Source: Dissulfurispira thermophila
Lineage (GTDB): Bacteria; Nitrospirota; Thermodesulfovibrionia; Thermodesulfovibrionales; Dissulfurispiraceae
Length of the DNA stretch: 64,000 nt
Direction: 5' to 3'
Assembly: GCF_014701235.1 (NCBI RefSeq)
Contig: NZ_AP022873.1
Span: forward strand, 558,001 to 622,000
The number at the start of each line of letters is the position of its first letter. Position 1 is the stretch's first letter. Below are positions 1 through 8,721 of this stretch, piece by piece. Below the pieces are notes generated by a model that saw nothing but the letters and a program-made list of their open reading frames with translations, did not search any database and had not been told where the DNA came from. The position numbers and the translations under genes were made by a program.

Positions 1-125
1 CTTAAAGAGGGCTCACGACCATTTAGATATGTATGGAGCGTTGTTGGAGGAATATCAAGTAGCCTTGCAAATTCTTTAAGGGTGCGATTGCCTTTTATTA
101 TCTTTATTCTTGTCTTGTGGTCCAT
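1..125 (-). CDS. HTH (XRE/Cro-like) regulator, N-terminal part
   Basis: The gene runs off the left edge, so only the first 41 residues are visible. They start MDHKTRIKIIKG and contain a clear helix-turn-helix: a LKEFARLLDIPPTTLHTYLN stretch followed by GREPS, the typical recognition helix and turn of lambda-repressor-like proteins. The ATG at 125 is preceded by GAGGTG on the minus strand. An inverted repeat lies about 20 bases upstream and could be its own operator. Effector domains and target genes are not visible. Confidence 0.7.
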   Translation of the reverse strand, partial: MDHKTRIKIIKGNRTLKEFARLLDIPPTTLHTYLNGREPSL

Positions 126-143
126 GTCTCACCTCTATTTGTT

Positions 144-165
144 ATTGTAAATTTTAGTTTACAAT
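144..165. promoter_or_regulatory. Candidate operator: 8-bp inverted repeat
   Basis: ATTGTAAA (144-151) and TTTACAAT (158-165) form a perfect inverted repeat with a 6-base spacer. It lies between the divergent HTH gene (start 125) and the haem-sensor kinase (start 256). Size, symmetry and AT-rich arms fit an operator for a small HTH dimer. Autoregulation, or control of the kinase, is an inference from position. Confidence 0.45.
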
Positions 166-255
166 TATGAAAATATTATGAATATGTGCTATTATTTAAT
201 TACAAAATATCATATAAGCTTATAAAAATCAATCAAAATAAGAATCAGGGAAGAT

Positions 256-1857
256 ATGAGAAGGATCTTTTTAATAATCTTTGGATTTTTTCTTGTTATT
301 ACTACTGCTGGGATGTTGTTTGTTGGTTCAAGACTTTTGGAGGTAAAGGAAAGATTTGTCTATTTATCTGATGCACAGAGGAGCCTTATTAAACGTTCAG
401 AATTAAGAGACATAATCCATGATCTAAAACATACAGCAATGGGTGAGAAGAGGTCTGCCATGCAGATTTCTGAGTTAAAATCAAGGGCAAAGACAGTTGT
501 TGGCGAGTGTTATGGATGTCATAACTCAGGGGATGTCTTTGGTTACATAAAAGGCATTGAAAATAAGATTTTGTTATTTGATAAGGAAATCTCAGTATCT
601 GACTTTTATCGCAGGCCAGAGAAAGTATTGTTCACTGTAAATTATATTGTCCCATTTGTTGAGACTTCATACACAAAGGCAAAACTGCTTGCAGACACCC
701 GGCTAAAAGAAACATATCAGATACTTGAGCATGCTAAAACGGCAGCTATTTTGGCTTCACTCGCTGGATTCTTCCTATTTGTTAGTTTTTCTGTTGTCTC
801 TCTAAAACGGGTCTCGAGGCTCGAAGCTGATGTGAAAGAAAGGGAAAGGGTGCTTCATGACTGGGCTGAGCAATGGCAGAGGACATTTGATTCTATACAG
901 GACATGGTCTTTATCATGGACAAGGACTGCAAGATTTCAATGATGAATGATATGGCAATGAAGGCATGCAGACAATGTTCAAAAGGTAAAGGCATAGATA
1001 CCTTTGATGATTTTATAAAAAAGACATGCCAGTCTGTATGCAGGGAAGGCAAGAGCAGAGAGATAGCTATTGGGGATAGTATCTTTACTGTTAGGTCTTT
1101 TAAAATGCACCCTGATGCAGATGATAAAGGATGCGTGCTTGTTATAAGAGATATAACATCTGAAAGGGAAAAGGAAATGAGGTTGATTCAGGCAGAGAAG
1201 CTGTCTGCACTCGGTCAATTGGTTGCTGGGGTTGCCCATGAATTAAATAATCCGCTTACAGCAATATCTGGTTTTAGCTATCTGCTGTCAAATACTGCAT
1301 CTGATAATAATATCAGGGATATTGCTGAAAAAATAAATAAGTCTGCTGAACGCGCAAGCGGCATTGTGCAGGACCTACTTGTATTTTCAAGGTCGCCTAA
1401 ATTAGAGAAAGCCCCTGTGAATATAGGGTATCTATTGAAAGAAGTAATTGGTATTGTTTCTGAGTCATTGAGTGCAAGCAAGATAGATGCATCAGTGAAA
1501 GTCTCTGATGATATTGTCGTGATGCTCGACAATGCACAGATGGAGAGGGTTTTGTTAAACCTCATAACAAATGCTATACATGCTATCAGAGATTCTAAAA
1601 AGGGTGACATGATAGTTTTAAAAGCCTATAAAGAAAATAATAGTGTATTCATAGAGGTGTCTGACAATGGTCCTGGTATCCCTGATAGTGTGATTCACAA
1701 GATCTTCGAGCCATTCTTCACAACAAAGGGATTCGGCAAAGGCACAGGTCTTGGATTGAGCATCTGCCATAACATTGTAAAGGCACATGGTGGAAATATA
1801 AGTGTAAAGAGTAGAGAAGGTGAAGGGACCACATTTATAATAGAGCTACCGTATTAG
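256..1857 (+). CDS. Sensor histidine kinase with periplasmic haem-c motif
   Basis: This 533-residue membrane kinase has a transmembrane segment at about 4-24, a periplasmic domain to about 162, a second transmembrane segment at about 163-183, a PAS-like domain (about 205-305), a HisKA domain with phospho-acceptor H328 (GVAHELNNPL), and a HATPase_c domain with DNGPGIPD and GTGLGL motifs. The periplasmic part carries CYGCH (C85, C88, H89), a covalent haem-c attachment motif, so it may sense redox state or a gaseous ligand. The PAS region has four cysteines (C238, C241, C258, C262) that could bind a metal. The RBS AGGGAAG precedes the ATG. No response regulator is adjacent. It is convergent with argF and overlaps its end by 12 bases. 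Confidence 0.85.
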   Translation: MRRIFLIIFGFFLVITTAGMLFVGSRLLEVKERFVYLSDAQRSLIKRSELRDIIHDLKHTAMGEKRSAMQISELKSRAKTVVGECYGCHNSGDVFGYIKGIENKILLFDKEISVSDFYRRPEKVLFTVNYIVPFVETSYTKAKLLADTRLKETYQILEHAKTAAILASLAGFFLFVSFSVVSLKRVSRLEADVKERERVLHDWAEQWQRTFDSIQDMVFIMDKDCKISMMNDMAMKACRQCSKGKGIDTFDDFIKKTCQSVCREGKSREIAIGDSIFTVRSFKMHPDADDKGCVLVIRDITSEREKEMRLIQAEKLSALGQLVAGVAHELNNPLTAISGFSYLLSNTASDNNIRDIAEKINKSAERASGIVQDLLVFSRSPKLEKAPVNIGYLLKEVIGIVSESLSASKIDASVKVSDDIVVMLDNAQMERVLLNLITNAIHAIRDSKKGDMIVLKAYKENNSVFIEVSDNGPGIPDSVIHKIFEPFFTTKGFGKGTGLGLSICHNIVKAHGGNISVKSREGEGTTFIIELPY

Positions 1858-2760
1858 GAATTCCAACAATGCCTTTTCAGTATGCAGCCTATTTTCTGCC
1901 TGGTCAAATACAGCACTGTTTGGGCTGTCCATGACCTCATCTGTTATTTCTTCACCTCTGTGTGCAGGCAGACAATGAAGTATAATGACATCTTTTTTTG
2001 CACATTGCAGCAGTTGGCTGTTTATCTGGTAATTCCTGAATTTTGACTTCTTTTTTTCAGCCTCTTCTTCCTGTCCCATGCTTATCCATACATCTGTATA
2101 AATAACATCTGCCATTCCCGCTGCCTCTTTTGGATTTCTGAGTATTATTATATCTCCCACATCTTTGCTGCCTCTTGCCCTGTCAAGTACATCAGGGTCA
2201 GGCTCGTAGCCCTCGGGGCATGCAATAGCTATATTCATGCCTGTCAGTGCTGCAGCCTCTATCAGAGAATTGGCTACATTGTTGCCATCTCCAATGTATG
2301 CAAGACGAATACCTTTGAGCCTTCCTTTTTTTTCTATTATTGTCATAATATCTGCAAGTGCCTGACATGGATGGTGTAAGTCTGAAAGGCCATTTATTAC
2401 AGGAACTGCTGCATGGGCTGCAAATTCCTCTATGGATGAATGTGAGAATGTCCTCAGAACTATTCCATTCAGGTACCTTGATAAAACCCTTGCTGTGTCA
2501 GCTATGCTTTCTCCTCTGCCCAGTTGTATCTCTTTAGGGTTTAGATATATTGATTGCCCGCCGAGTTGGTATATTCCAACTTCAAAGGATACCCGTGTTC
2601 TTGTTGAAGGTTTTTCAAAAAACAGCCCTATGCTTTTTCCTATTAATGGGCATTTGTTTTTATCAGCACCTGACTTAAGGTCTATTGCCCTTTTTATCAA
2701 GTTTTCTATTTCATTTTTTGATAAGTCCCATATTGAGAGAAAATCCCTTTTTTTATTCAT
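1846..2760 (-). CDS. argF: Ornithine carbamoyltransferase
   Basis: The enzyme condenses carbamoyl phosphate and ornithine to citrulline in arginine synthesis. At 304 residues it has the usual family length. Visible motifs are the carbamoyl-phosphate loop STRTR (about 54-58), HPCQ (about 127-130) and HCLPAHRGEE near the C-terminus, containing the ornithine-side cysteine. Its ATG overlaps the argD stop as ATGA, so the two genes are translationally coupled and transcribed leftward together. Confidence 0.95.
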   Translation of the reverse strand: MNKKRDFLSIWDLSKNEIENLIKRAIDLKSGADKNKCPLIGKSIGLFFEKPSTRTRVSFEVGIYQLGGQSIYLNPKEIQLGRGESIADTARVLSRYLNGIVLRTFSHSSIEEFAAHAAVPVINGLSDLHHPCQALADIMTIIEKKGRLKGIRLAYIGDGNNVANSLIEAAALTGMNIAIACPEGYEPDPDVLDRARGSKDVGDIIILRNPKEAAGMADVIYTDVWISMGQEEEAEKKKSKFRNYQINSQLLQCAKKDVIILHCLPAHRGEEITDEVMDSPNSAVFDQAENRLHTEKALLEFLIR

Positions 2761-3962
2761 TTGCTCAGCACCTCCTCAAGCACATCTATCAGATGGTCAA
2801 TATCTTTTTTTTCTACAATCAAAGGAGGGGTGAATCTCAGTACATTACCTGATGTGCAGTTTATCAACACTCCTTTTTCGAGGCATGCCTTAACAATAGG
2901 TGAGCCGTCTCCTGTTAATTCTACTGCAATTATGAGACCCTTCCCCCTGATGTCAACGATTTTTTCAGGGTAATAATCTTTAAGCTCAAGCAATCTTTTT
3001 ATGAAATAGGCACCCATTCTGTTGCAATTGTCAAGGATAAATCCATCTTCTAAAATCGTTTCTAAAGTTGCTATTGCTGCTGCCGATACCAGTGGATTAC
3101 CGCCAAAAGTGGATGCATGATTGCCGGGCTGGAATGAAGCTGCAACCTTTTCTGTAGCAAGCATAGCTCCTATTGGCACTCCTCCACCAAGCCCTTTTGC
3201 AAGGGTCATTATATCAGGTGTTATGCCATAATGTTCGTATGCAAAGAGTTTCCCGGTCCTTCCCATGCCTGTTTGAACTTCATCTAATATAAGGAGCAGT
3301 CCATTTTCATTACAGATTTCCCTGACCTCTTTAAAATAGTCATCAGATGGAACTTTTACTCCTCCCTCGCCTTGAATTGGTTCGAGCATAATAGCACAGG
3401 TATTTTTATTTATTGCAGACCTGAGAGCATTAATGTCATTAAATGGGACATATTTGAATCCGGGCACAAGAGGTTCAAATCCCTTCTGGAATTTCTCCTG
3501 ACCTGTGGCTGTTACAGTTGCGAGTGTCCTTCCATGAAATGAGTTGAGTGCAGTGATTATCTCAAATCTCTTTTCGTCAAAATGTTCTTTTGCATATTTC
3601 CTTGATAGTTTTATAGCAGCCTCGTTTGCTTCTGCACCTGAATTGCAAAAAAAGACCTTGTCTGCAAATGAGTGCGTGCATAAGAGCTTTGCAAGTTTTA
3701 TCTGGGGTTCTATATGATACAGATTTGATACATGAAGCAGCCTCTGTGCCTGTTTTTGTATTGCTACAACAACCTTTGGATGACAGTGACCAAGGACATT
3801 TACAGCAATGCCGCCAACAAAATCAAGATATTCCTTTCCATCAGCACTCCAGACCTTTATGCCGCGGCCTTTTCTGAGGACTAATGGCTGGCGGCTATAT
3901 GTATTCATCAGATAGCGATGTGAATCATCGAGCATATCTGCAATGATTTTCCGAGTTTCCAT
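2757..3962 (-). CDS. argD: Acetylornithine aminotransferase
   Basis: This is a PLP-dependent class III aminotransferase that converts N-acetylglutamate semialdehyde to N-acetylornithine. Visible features are the GGIAVNVLGH segment, CNSGAEANEAA phosphate-binding loop, LDEVQTGMGRTG with the PLP aspartate, and the lysine in MTLAKGLGGG that forms the Schiff base. I place the start at the ATG at 3962 (METRK) rather than 3977. Neither has a Shine-Dalgarno, but an extended -10 box (TGT-TATCAT) ends 5 bases before 3962, fitting a leaderless message. First gene of the argD-argF operon, divergent from cooC. Confidence 0.93.
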   Translation of the reverse strand: METRKIIADMLDDSHRYLMNTYSRQPLVLRKGRGIKVWSADGKEYLDFVGGIAVNVLGHCHPKVVVAIQKQAQRLLHVSNLYHIEPQIKLAKLLCTHSFADKVFFCNSGAEANEAAIKLSRKYAKEHFDEKRFEIITALNSFHGRTLATVTATGQEKFQKGFEPLVPGFKYVPFNDINALRSAINKNTCAIMLEPIQGEGGVKVPSDDYFKEVREICNENGLLLILDEVQTGMGRTGKLFAYEHYGITPDIMTLAKGLGGGVPIGAMLATEKVAASFQPGNHASTFGGNPLVSAAAIATLETILEDGFILDNCNRMGAYFIKRLLELKDYYPEKIVDIRGKGLIIAVELTGDGSPIVKACLEKGVLINCTSGNVLRFTPPLIVEKKDIDHLIDVLEEVLSK

Positions 3963-3967
3963 AGGAG

Positions 3968-4010
3968 ATGATAACATAAATCAAAAAATTGTTGGAAGAT
4001 ATGTTATAAT
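3968..4010. promoter_or_regulatory. Divergent extended -10 promoters of argD and cooC
   Basis: On the plus strand TGT-TATAAT (hexamer 4005-4010) ends 8 bases before the cooC ATG. On the minus strand TGT-TATCAT (hexamer 3968-3973) ends 5 bases before the preferred argD ATG. Neither gene has a ribosome binding site, so both transcripts would begin at or within a few bases of the start codon. No good -35 boxes are visible, which extended -10 promoters tolerate. Confidence 0.55.
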
Positions 4011-4018
4011 TTTTAACT

Positions 4019-4798
4019 ATGAAAATTGCGGTAACAGGCAAGGGAGGGGTTGGAAAGACTACACTTTCTGCTGTATTGAGTCATCTATTTTCTGCTGATG
4101 GTAGAAGGGTAATTGCTGTTGATGCTGACCCTGATGCTAATCTCGCACAGGCACTCGGTATTAAGGCATCTGAAATGGAAAAGATAAGGCCTATTGCTGA
4201 TATGCCTGAGTTGATAGAAGAAAGAACAGGTGCAAAACCCGGCAGTCTTGGCGGGATCTTCAAACTCAATCCAAGAGTGGATGATATCCCTGAAGAAATA
4301 GGTTATAGATTTAATGGTATCATTTTACTTGTGGCAGGCAGGTCAAAGGCAGCAGCATCAGGATGCTATTGCCCTGAGAATGTTTTGCTTAGAAGACTCT
4401 TGAAGCATCTTGTTGTAGAGAGACAAGAGGTTGTTATTGTGGACATGGAGGCTGGAATAGAGCATCTGACAAGAGGCACTGCAGAGGCCGTTGATGCATT
4501 TATAGTTGTGGTAGAACCCGGACAGCGGAGCATACAGACTGCTAATACAGTGAAAGAGATGGCAAAAGGACTTGGTGTGAAGCATGTTTTTGTTGTTGCA
4601 AACAAAGTCAGGAGTAATGATGATATTTCTTTTCTAATGGATCACATAAAGGATATGGAGTTTCTTGGTGCAATAAGATTTAGCCAATCTGTGATGGATG
4701 CTGATGTCAGGGGTGATTCACCATTTAATGCTGCCTCTGATGTTGTTGAAGAGATTGGCAGTATAAAGAAAAAATTGGTTGAATTGGTAAATCAGTGA
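4019..4798 (+). CDS. cooC: CooC-family ATPase for CO dehydrogenase maturation
   Basis: This is a 259-residue MinD/SIMIBI-class P-loop ATPase. The deviant Walker A motif GKGGVGKTT is at residues 7-15, VDADPDAN at about 34-41, and the CYC pair (C116, C118) characteristic of CooC follows. CooC proteins dimerise through these cysteines and deliver nickel to the carbon-monoxide dehydrogenase active site. No CODH gene lies in the window, so its client must be encoded elsewhere. Its position just ahead of folate C1 genes supports a Wood-Ljungdahl role. It is probably leaderless and directly abuts the next gene (TGA followed by ATG). Confidence 0.85.
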   Translation: MKIAVTGKGGVGKTTLSAVLSHLFSADGRRVIAVDADPDANLAQALGIKASEMEKIRPIADMPELIEERTGAKPGSLGGIFKLNPRVDDIPEEIGYRFNGIILLVAGRSKAAASGCYCPENVLLRRLLKHLVVERQEVVIVDMEAGIEHLTRGTAEAVDAFIVVVEPGQRSIQTANTVKEMAKGLGVKHVFVVANKVRSNDDISFLMDHIKDMEFLGAIRFSQSVMDADVRGDSPFNAASDVVEEIGSIKKKLVELVNQ

Positions 4799-5389
4799 AT
4801 GGCAAATAAAGAGAAGAATCTCTTAAGAAAAGAAATTCTGTATAAGAGGGATTTAATAAATAAGGAAATCAGGAAGGATAAAGACAGAAAGATAAAAGAA
4901 AGGCTGTTATCACTTTTTGAATTTGAGGCATCAGATAAAATTCTCTTATATGCCTCTTTTAGGAGCGAAGTTGAGACCTTTGATTTGTTAAAATATTGTA
5001 TTACGCATGGAAAGATTACTGCACTGCCAAAAGTTGACAAAGATCACAACGAGCTTAAAATTTACGAGGTGAAAGATACCAAAGACCTTGTTAAAGGTTA
5101 TCTCGGCATACCAGAGCCTGATGTTTCTGAAGATAGACTATTGAGTGTAGAGCATATGGATTTAATATTGGTGCCGGGTGTAGCATTTGATGAACATTGC
5201 AATAGACTTGGGTATGGCAAGGGTTTTTATGACAAATTATTAAAGGGAGTTAGGGATTTGGGATTAGGGATTGGTATTATTGCACTGGCATATGAAGAAC
5301 AGGTAGTAGAATCAATTCCTTCTGAATCTCATGATATAAGGATGGACAAGATAATAACCGATGAGAGGATTATAGAGTGTTATGGCTAA
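4799..5389 (+). CDS. fthC: 5-formyltetrahydrofolate cyclo-ligase
   Basis: This 196-residue protein of the MTHFS/YgfA family uses ATP to convert 5-formyl-THF to 5,10-methenyl-THF, rescuing a dead-end folate. Diagnostic segments are a lysine/arginine-rich N-terminal helix ([10 protein letters not shown]), LPKVD, and the C-terminal [25 protein letters not shown] signature. It begins directly after the cooC stop and overlaps folE by 8 bases, so cooC-fthC-folE appears to be one transcription unit. Confidence 0.92.
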   Translation: MANKEKNLLRKEILYKRDLINKEIRKDKDRKIKERLLSLFEFEASDKILLYASFRSEVETFDLLKYCITHGKITALPKVDKDHNELKIYEVKDTKDLVKGYLGIPEPDVSEDRLLSVEHMDLILVPGVAFDEHCNRLGYGKGFYDKLLKGVRDLGLGIGIIALAYEEQVVESIPSESHDIRMDKIITDERIIECYG

Positions 5390-5951
5390 TAAAATGGACA
5401 GCAAGAAGATAGAACAAGGCGTAAGATTGATTCTTGAGGGCATAGGTGAAGACATAGAGCGTCCTGGTCTTAAGGATACACCGAGGCGTGTGGCAAAGAT
5501 GTTTGCTGAGATATTTGCTGGGCTCCAAACCCTTGAAGAAGACCTACTTAAATCAATAGAGGGTGAAAATCATGATGAAATGGTTTTGTTAAAGGATATT
5601 CCTTTTTATTCTGTATGTGAACATCACTTACTGCCTTTTATTGGGAAAGCTCATATTGCTTATATACCGTCAGGAAAGATTGTAGGATTAAGCGAACTTG
5701 CAAAGGCTCTGGAATATCTTGCGAAGAGACCCCAGGTTCAAGAGCGACTGACAGCACAACTTGCAGACATGATTATGGATAGGCTTAAACCAAGAGGTTG
5801 CATGGTTGTTATAGATGCTGAACATTTGTGTATGAGTATGAGAGGTATAAAAAAACCCGGTTCAAAGACAGTGACATCAGCAGTGCGAGGAATATTCAGA
5901 AGCAAGCAGAGCACAAGGGAAGAAATGCTGGAATTGATAAAGAAACAGTAA
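5382..5951 (+). CDS. folE: GTP cyclohydrolase I
   Basis: The 189-residue enzyme converts GTP to 7,8-dihydroneopterin triphosphate, the first step of tetrahydrofolate synthesis. The zinc ligands are visible in [10 protein letters not shown] and in the later [14 protein letters not shown] segment. Length and end-to-end similarity match the homodecameric type IA family. It lies between the cyclo-ligase and folD, so folate synthesis and folate C1 chemistry are grouped here. Confidence 0.95.
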   Translation: MANKMDSKKIEQGVRLILEGIGEDIERPGLKDTPRRVAKMFAEIFAGLQTLEEDLLKSIEGENHDEMVLLKDIPFYSVCEHHLLPFIGKAHIAYIPSGKIVGLSELAKALEYLAKRPQVQERLTAQLADMIMDRLKPRGCMVVIDAEHLCMSMRGIKKPGSKTVTSAVRGIFRSKQSTREEMLELIKKQ

Positions 5952-5985
5952 ATGAGCATAAACTAAATAAACAAAGGGAGGACAA

Positions 5986-6894
5986 ATGGCAGCAAAAATA
6001 ATCAGTGGTACAGAAATAGCAGCACAGATTAGAGAGGAATTAAAAAAGGAAGTCTCAGAGATGAAGGACAAGAGTGGCATTATCCCCGGGCTGGTAACGA
6101 TATTGGTCGGGAAGAATCCAGCCTCTGTAAGTTATGTGACAGCAAAACAGAAGACTGCACATGAATTGGGTTTTTATTCTATTCAGGATGACCAACCAGA
6201 AGATATATCAGAAACTGATCTGCTGAATCTTATTGACAAATATAATAAAGATCCAAAGATACATGGCATACTTGTGCAACTTCCTCTGCCAAGACATATT
6301 GATGAGAAAAAGGTTCTTAATTCTATCGACCCTGATAAGGATGTAGATGCATTTCATCCGGTTAATCTTGGCCGTCTTATGATAGGTGGAGATGAGGTCA
6401 AGTTTCTTCCTTGCACGCCCGCTGGTATTCAGGAATTGATTGTTCGTTCAGGCTTTGAAACATCAGGTGCAGAGGTTGTAGTTGTAGGACGCTCTAATAT
6501 TGTTGGTAAGCCAATAGCAAACATGTTGCTTCAAAAGGGCAAGGGAGCAAATGCAACAGTTACAGTTGTGCATACAGGCACAAAGGATATAGCATCCCAC
6601 TGCAAACGTGCAGATATTCTTATTGTTGCTGCTGGTGTCCCGGGACTGGTGAAGCCTGAATGGATTAAACCCGGGGCATGTGTTATTGATGTAGGTGTCA
6701 ACCGCGTTGGTGAGAAGATAAGTGAAAAGACAGGAAAACCTGTGCCAATACTGAAGGGAGATGTTGATTTTGATGCAGCAAAGGAAATAGCCGGGGCGAT
6801 TACCCCTGTCCCTGGCGGTGTTGGTCCCATGACTATCACAATGCTTATGAAGAACACGGTGAAGTCAGCAAAACTTCATGCAGGGATTAAATGA
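5986..6894 (+). CDS. folD: Methylene-THF dehydrogenase / methenyl-THF cyclohydrolase
   Basis: This bifunctional enzyme interconverts 5,10-methylene-THF, 5,10-methenyl-THF and 10-formyl-THF. At 302 residues it shows the catalytic YVTAKQK tyrosine-lysine pair, LVQLPLP, the VVVGRSNIVGKP nucleotide-binding loop and the C-terminal PVPGGVGPMT signature. RBS GGGAGG precedes the ATG. In this context it would feed the methyl branch of the Wood-Ljungdahl pathway with metF downstream and supply 10-formyl-THF to purH. Confidence 0.96.
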   Translation: MAAKIISGTEIAAQIREELKKEVSEMKDKSGIIPGLVTILVGKNPASVSYVTAKQKTAHELGFYSIQDDQPEDISETDLLNLIDKYNKDPKIHGILVQLPLPRHIDEKKVLNSIDPDKDVDAFHPVNLGRLMIGGDEVKFLPCTPAGIQELIVRSGFETSGAEVVVVGRSNIVGKPIANMLLQKGKGANATVTVVHTGTKDIASHCKRADILIVAAGVPGLVKPEWIKPGACVIDVGVNRVGEKISEKTGKPVPILKGDVDFDAAKEIAGAITPVPGGVGPMTITMLMKNTVKSAKLHAGIK

Positions 6895-6903
6895 TACATA
6901 ATC

Positions 6904-7068
6904 GAGCGATTATATATGATAGGCACGACTCAAAGTCTTTAAAAAGTGTTGTTTCAAGTGCAGCTATAAGATAATATATGTATCGCTCAAAAAGGATTCA
7001 ATATTGTAGAATAGGGATACAAGATAAATGTCTTTGCAAGTGCGGGGGTTAAAGTCTTTTCGCCGCAC
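6904..7068 (+). promoter_or_regulatory. folD-metV spacer with two stem-loop candidates
   Basis: The 203-base gap holds no gene. GAGCGAT (6904-6910) and ATCGCTC (6982-6988) are distant inverted repeats. GTGCGG (7040-7045) and CCGCAC (7063-7068) make a tighter hairpin 30 bases before the metV start. The second lacks a T tract and so is not a standard terminator. A leader regulatory structure is possible, but it matches no riboswitch class I recognise. Confidence 0.3.
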
Positions 7069-7097
7069 CTGTCATATATCTAATAAGAGGAGGAAAC

Positions 7098-7772
7098 ATG
7101 ATAATTACAAAAAAAAAGGATTTCCAAGAATTGATGGAAAACATAAAAGGCTATAAGAGCTTCTTCCTTATTGGCTGCTCTGAGTGTGCAAGCCTTTGTG
7201 GCACAGGCAGTCAAGAAGCAATAGATGCATTGACAGAGGCATTGAAGGCAGAGGGGAAAGAGGTTACAGGAGGTTTTGTTGCAAAGACAGGCTGTCAGGT
7301 TTTAGGAACAAAGACAGAACTGAAGCCATTTAAAGAACAGCTTGATAAGTCAGAGTGCATTCTTATTATGTCATGTGGTGCAGGGACTCAGGCTGCTACA
7401 GAGATATTTGAAGACAAGCCTGTATATCCTACAAATGACAGCTTATTTCTTGGAAATATGACAAGGTTTCAGATGTTTGACGAAAGATGCTCTTTGTGCG
7501 GCAAATGCATTCTTGACAAAACAGGGGGTATATGTCCTTTGACTGCATGCCCAAAGGGTATTTTAAATGGTCCATGTGGAGGATGTAAGGATGGTAAATG
7601 TGAGGTTAGCCCTGATATTAAATGTGCATGGGTGAGAATATATGAGAGGATGAAAAGGCTTGACAAGCTTCAGGAGCTTTGCGATAATGCACTTGAGGCA
7701 AAGGACTGGTCAGCAAGCATAAAACCGAGGACACTCGTTGCAAGACCACATAAGGAGGAAAAGAAGAAATGA
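7098..7772 (+). CDS. metV: MetV: cysteine-rich partner of methylene-THF reductase
   Basis: This 224-residue protein belongs to the family annotated as methylene-THF reductase C-terminal domain or MetV. In acetogens MetV binds MetF and connects it to electron-transfer modules. Cysteine clusters are visible near the N-terminus (CSECASLCGTGS) and in the C-terminal half (CSLCGKC, CPLTACPKG, GPCGGCKDGKC), consistent with Fe-S clusters and/or zinc. RBS AGGAGG lies 5 bases before the ATG. It overlaps metF by ATGA, so a stoichiometric MetVF complex is expected. Confidence 0.88.
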   Translation: MIITKKKDFQELMENIKGYKSFFLIGCSECASLCGTGSQEAIDALTEALKAEGKEVTGGFVAKTGCQVLGTKTELKPFKEQLDKSECILIMSCGAGTQAATEIFEDKPVYPTNDSLFLGNMTRFQMFDERCSLCGKCILDKTGGICPLTACPKGILNGPCGGCKDGKCEVSPDIKCAWVRIYERMKRLDKLQELCDNALEAKDWSASIKPRTLVARPHKEEKKK

Positions 7773-8650
7773 GTTTCAAGGATGCTTTAAATTCAGGGAA
7801 ATTTGTTGTTACAGCAGAGGTTGGTCCTCCAAAGGGCACTGATATAAAGGAGATGATTCATCATATCGAACTTTTGAAAGGTAAGGTTGATGCATTAAAT
7901 GTTACTGACAATCAATCTGCTGTCATGCGTATATGCTCAATGGCTGTATGCAAGATAGCACTTGAGCATGGAGTTGAGCCAATATTGCAGATGACATGCA
8001 GAGATAGAAACAGAATAGGTCTTCAGTCAGACCTTCTTGGTGCAAGTATTCTTGGAATAAAAAATGTCCTTTGTATGACAGGAGACCATGTGCTTGCTGG
8101 TGACCATAAGCAGGCAAAACCTGTTTATGATGTGGAGTCTGTGCAGCTTTTGAGAATTGTTGATTCATTGAATAATGGAAAAGATATGGCAGGCAATGAA
8201 TTGAAGGGGGCAACAGACTTTTTTCAGGGTGCTGTTGTAACGCCCGAGGCAAATCCTATAGAGCCACAACTTATAAAATTCGAAAAAAAGGTGAGGGCAG
8301 GCGCAAAGTTCTTCCAGACACAGGCAATTTATGATATAAATAAATTTAAAGAGTTTATGAGCTATGCAAGAAAATTTCCTGTTAAGATACTTGCAGGCAT
8401 TGTTGTATTGAAAAGTGCAGGAATGGCTAATTTCATAAATAATAATGTCCCGGGCATAAGGGTGCCTCAGGAGCTTATAGATGAATTAAAGGCTGCTGGC
8501 AAGGAAAAGGCGCTTGACACAGGGCTTAATATAGCAGCAAGACATATAAGGCAATTAAAACAAGAAAATATATGTGATGGTGTTCATATAATGGCTATCG
8601 GCATGGAAGATAAAGTGCCGATAATTATGGAACGGGCAGGACTGATATAA
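7769..8650 (+). CDS. metF: 5,10-methylenetetrahydrofolate reductase
   Basis: The flavoenzyme reduces methylene-THF to methyl-THF. It is 293 residues, with a TIM-barrel start (FVVTAEVGPPKGTD), LQMTCRDRNR, CMTGDH and the FFQTQAIYD segment that are typical of the MetF fold. Coupling to metV indicates the anaerobic, non-NADPH type rather than the E. coli type. With folD and cooC nearby, its likely job is the methyl branch of the acetyl-CoA pathway as well as methionine supply. Confidence 0.93.
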   Translation: MSFKDALNSGKFVVTAEVGPPKGTDIKEMIHHIELLKGKVDALNVTDNQSAVMRICSMAVCKIALEHGVEPILQMTCRDRNRIGLQSDLLGASILGIKNVLCMTGDHVLAGDHKQAKPVYDVESVQLLRIVDSLNNGKDMAGNELKGATDFFQGAVVTPEANPIEPQLIKFEKKVRAGAKFFQTQAIYDINKFKEFMSYARKFPVKILAGIVVLKSAGMANFINNNVPGIRVPQELIDELKAAGKEKALDTGLNIAARHIRQLKQENICDGVHIMAIGMEDKVPIIMERAGLI

Positions 8651-8651
8651 T

Positions 8652-8710
8652 CGTTCATGGTTTATTGTTTATACTCCTTTTGCTATGAACTATGAACGGT
8701 TAACTATAAA
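8652..8710. repeat. Heptad repeat forming a long hairpin
   Basis: CGTTCATGGTT (8652-8662) pairs with AACTATGAACG (8688-8698) apart from one G-U. The right side is a 7-bp periodic series starting CTATGAA, CTATGAA (8683-8696). It fills the metF-pilC gap and ends against the pilC RBS. It lacks a T tract, so it is probably not a simple terminator. Confidence 0.6.
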
Positions 8711-8721
8711 CAGGAGGTCGC

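Noticed and set aside
6895-7097. SAM or other riboswitch before metV
   Set aside because: The hairpins present do not match SAM, cobalamin or THF riboswitch cores and there is no terminator or RBS switch pattern.
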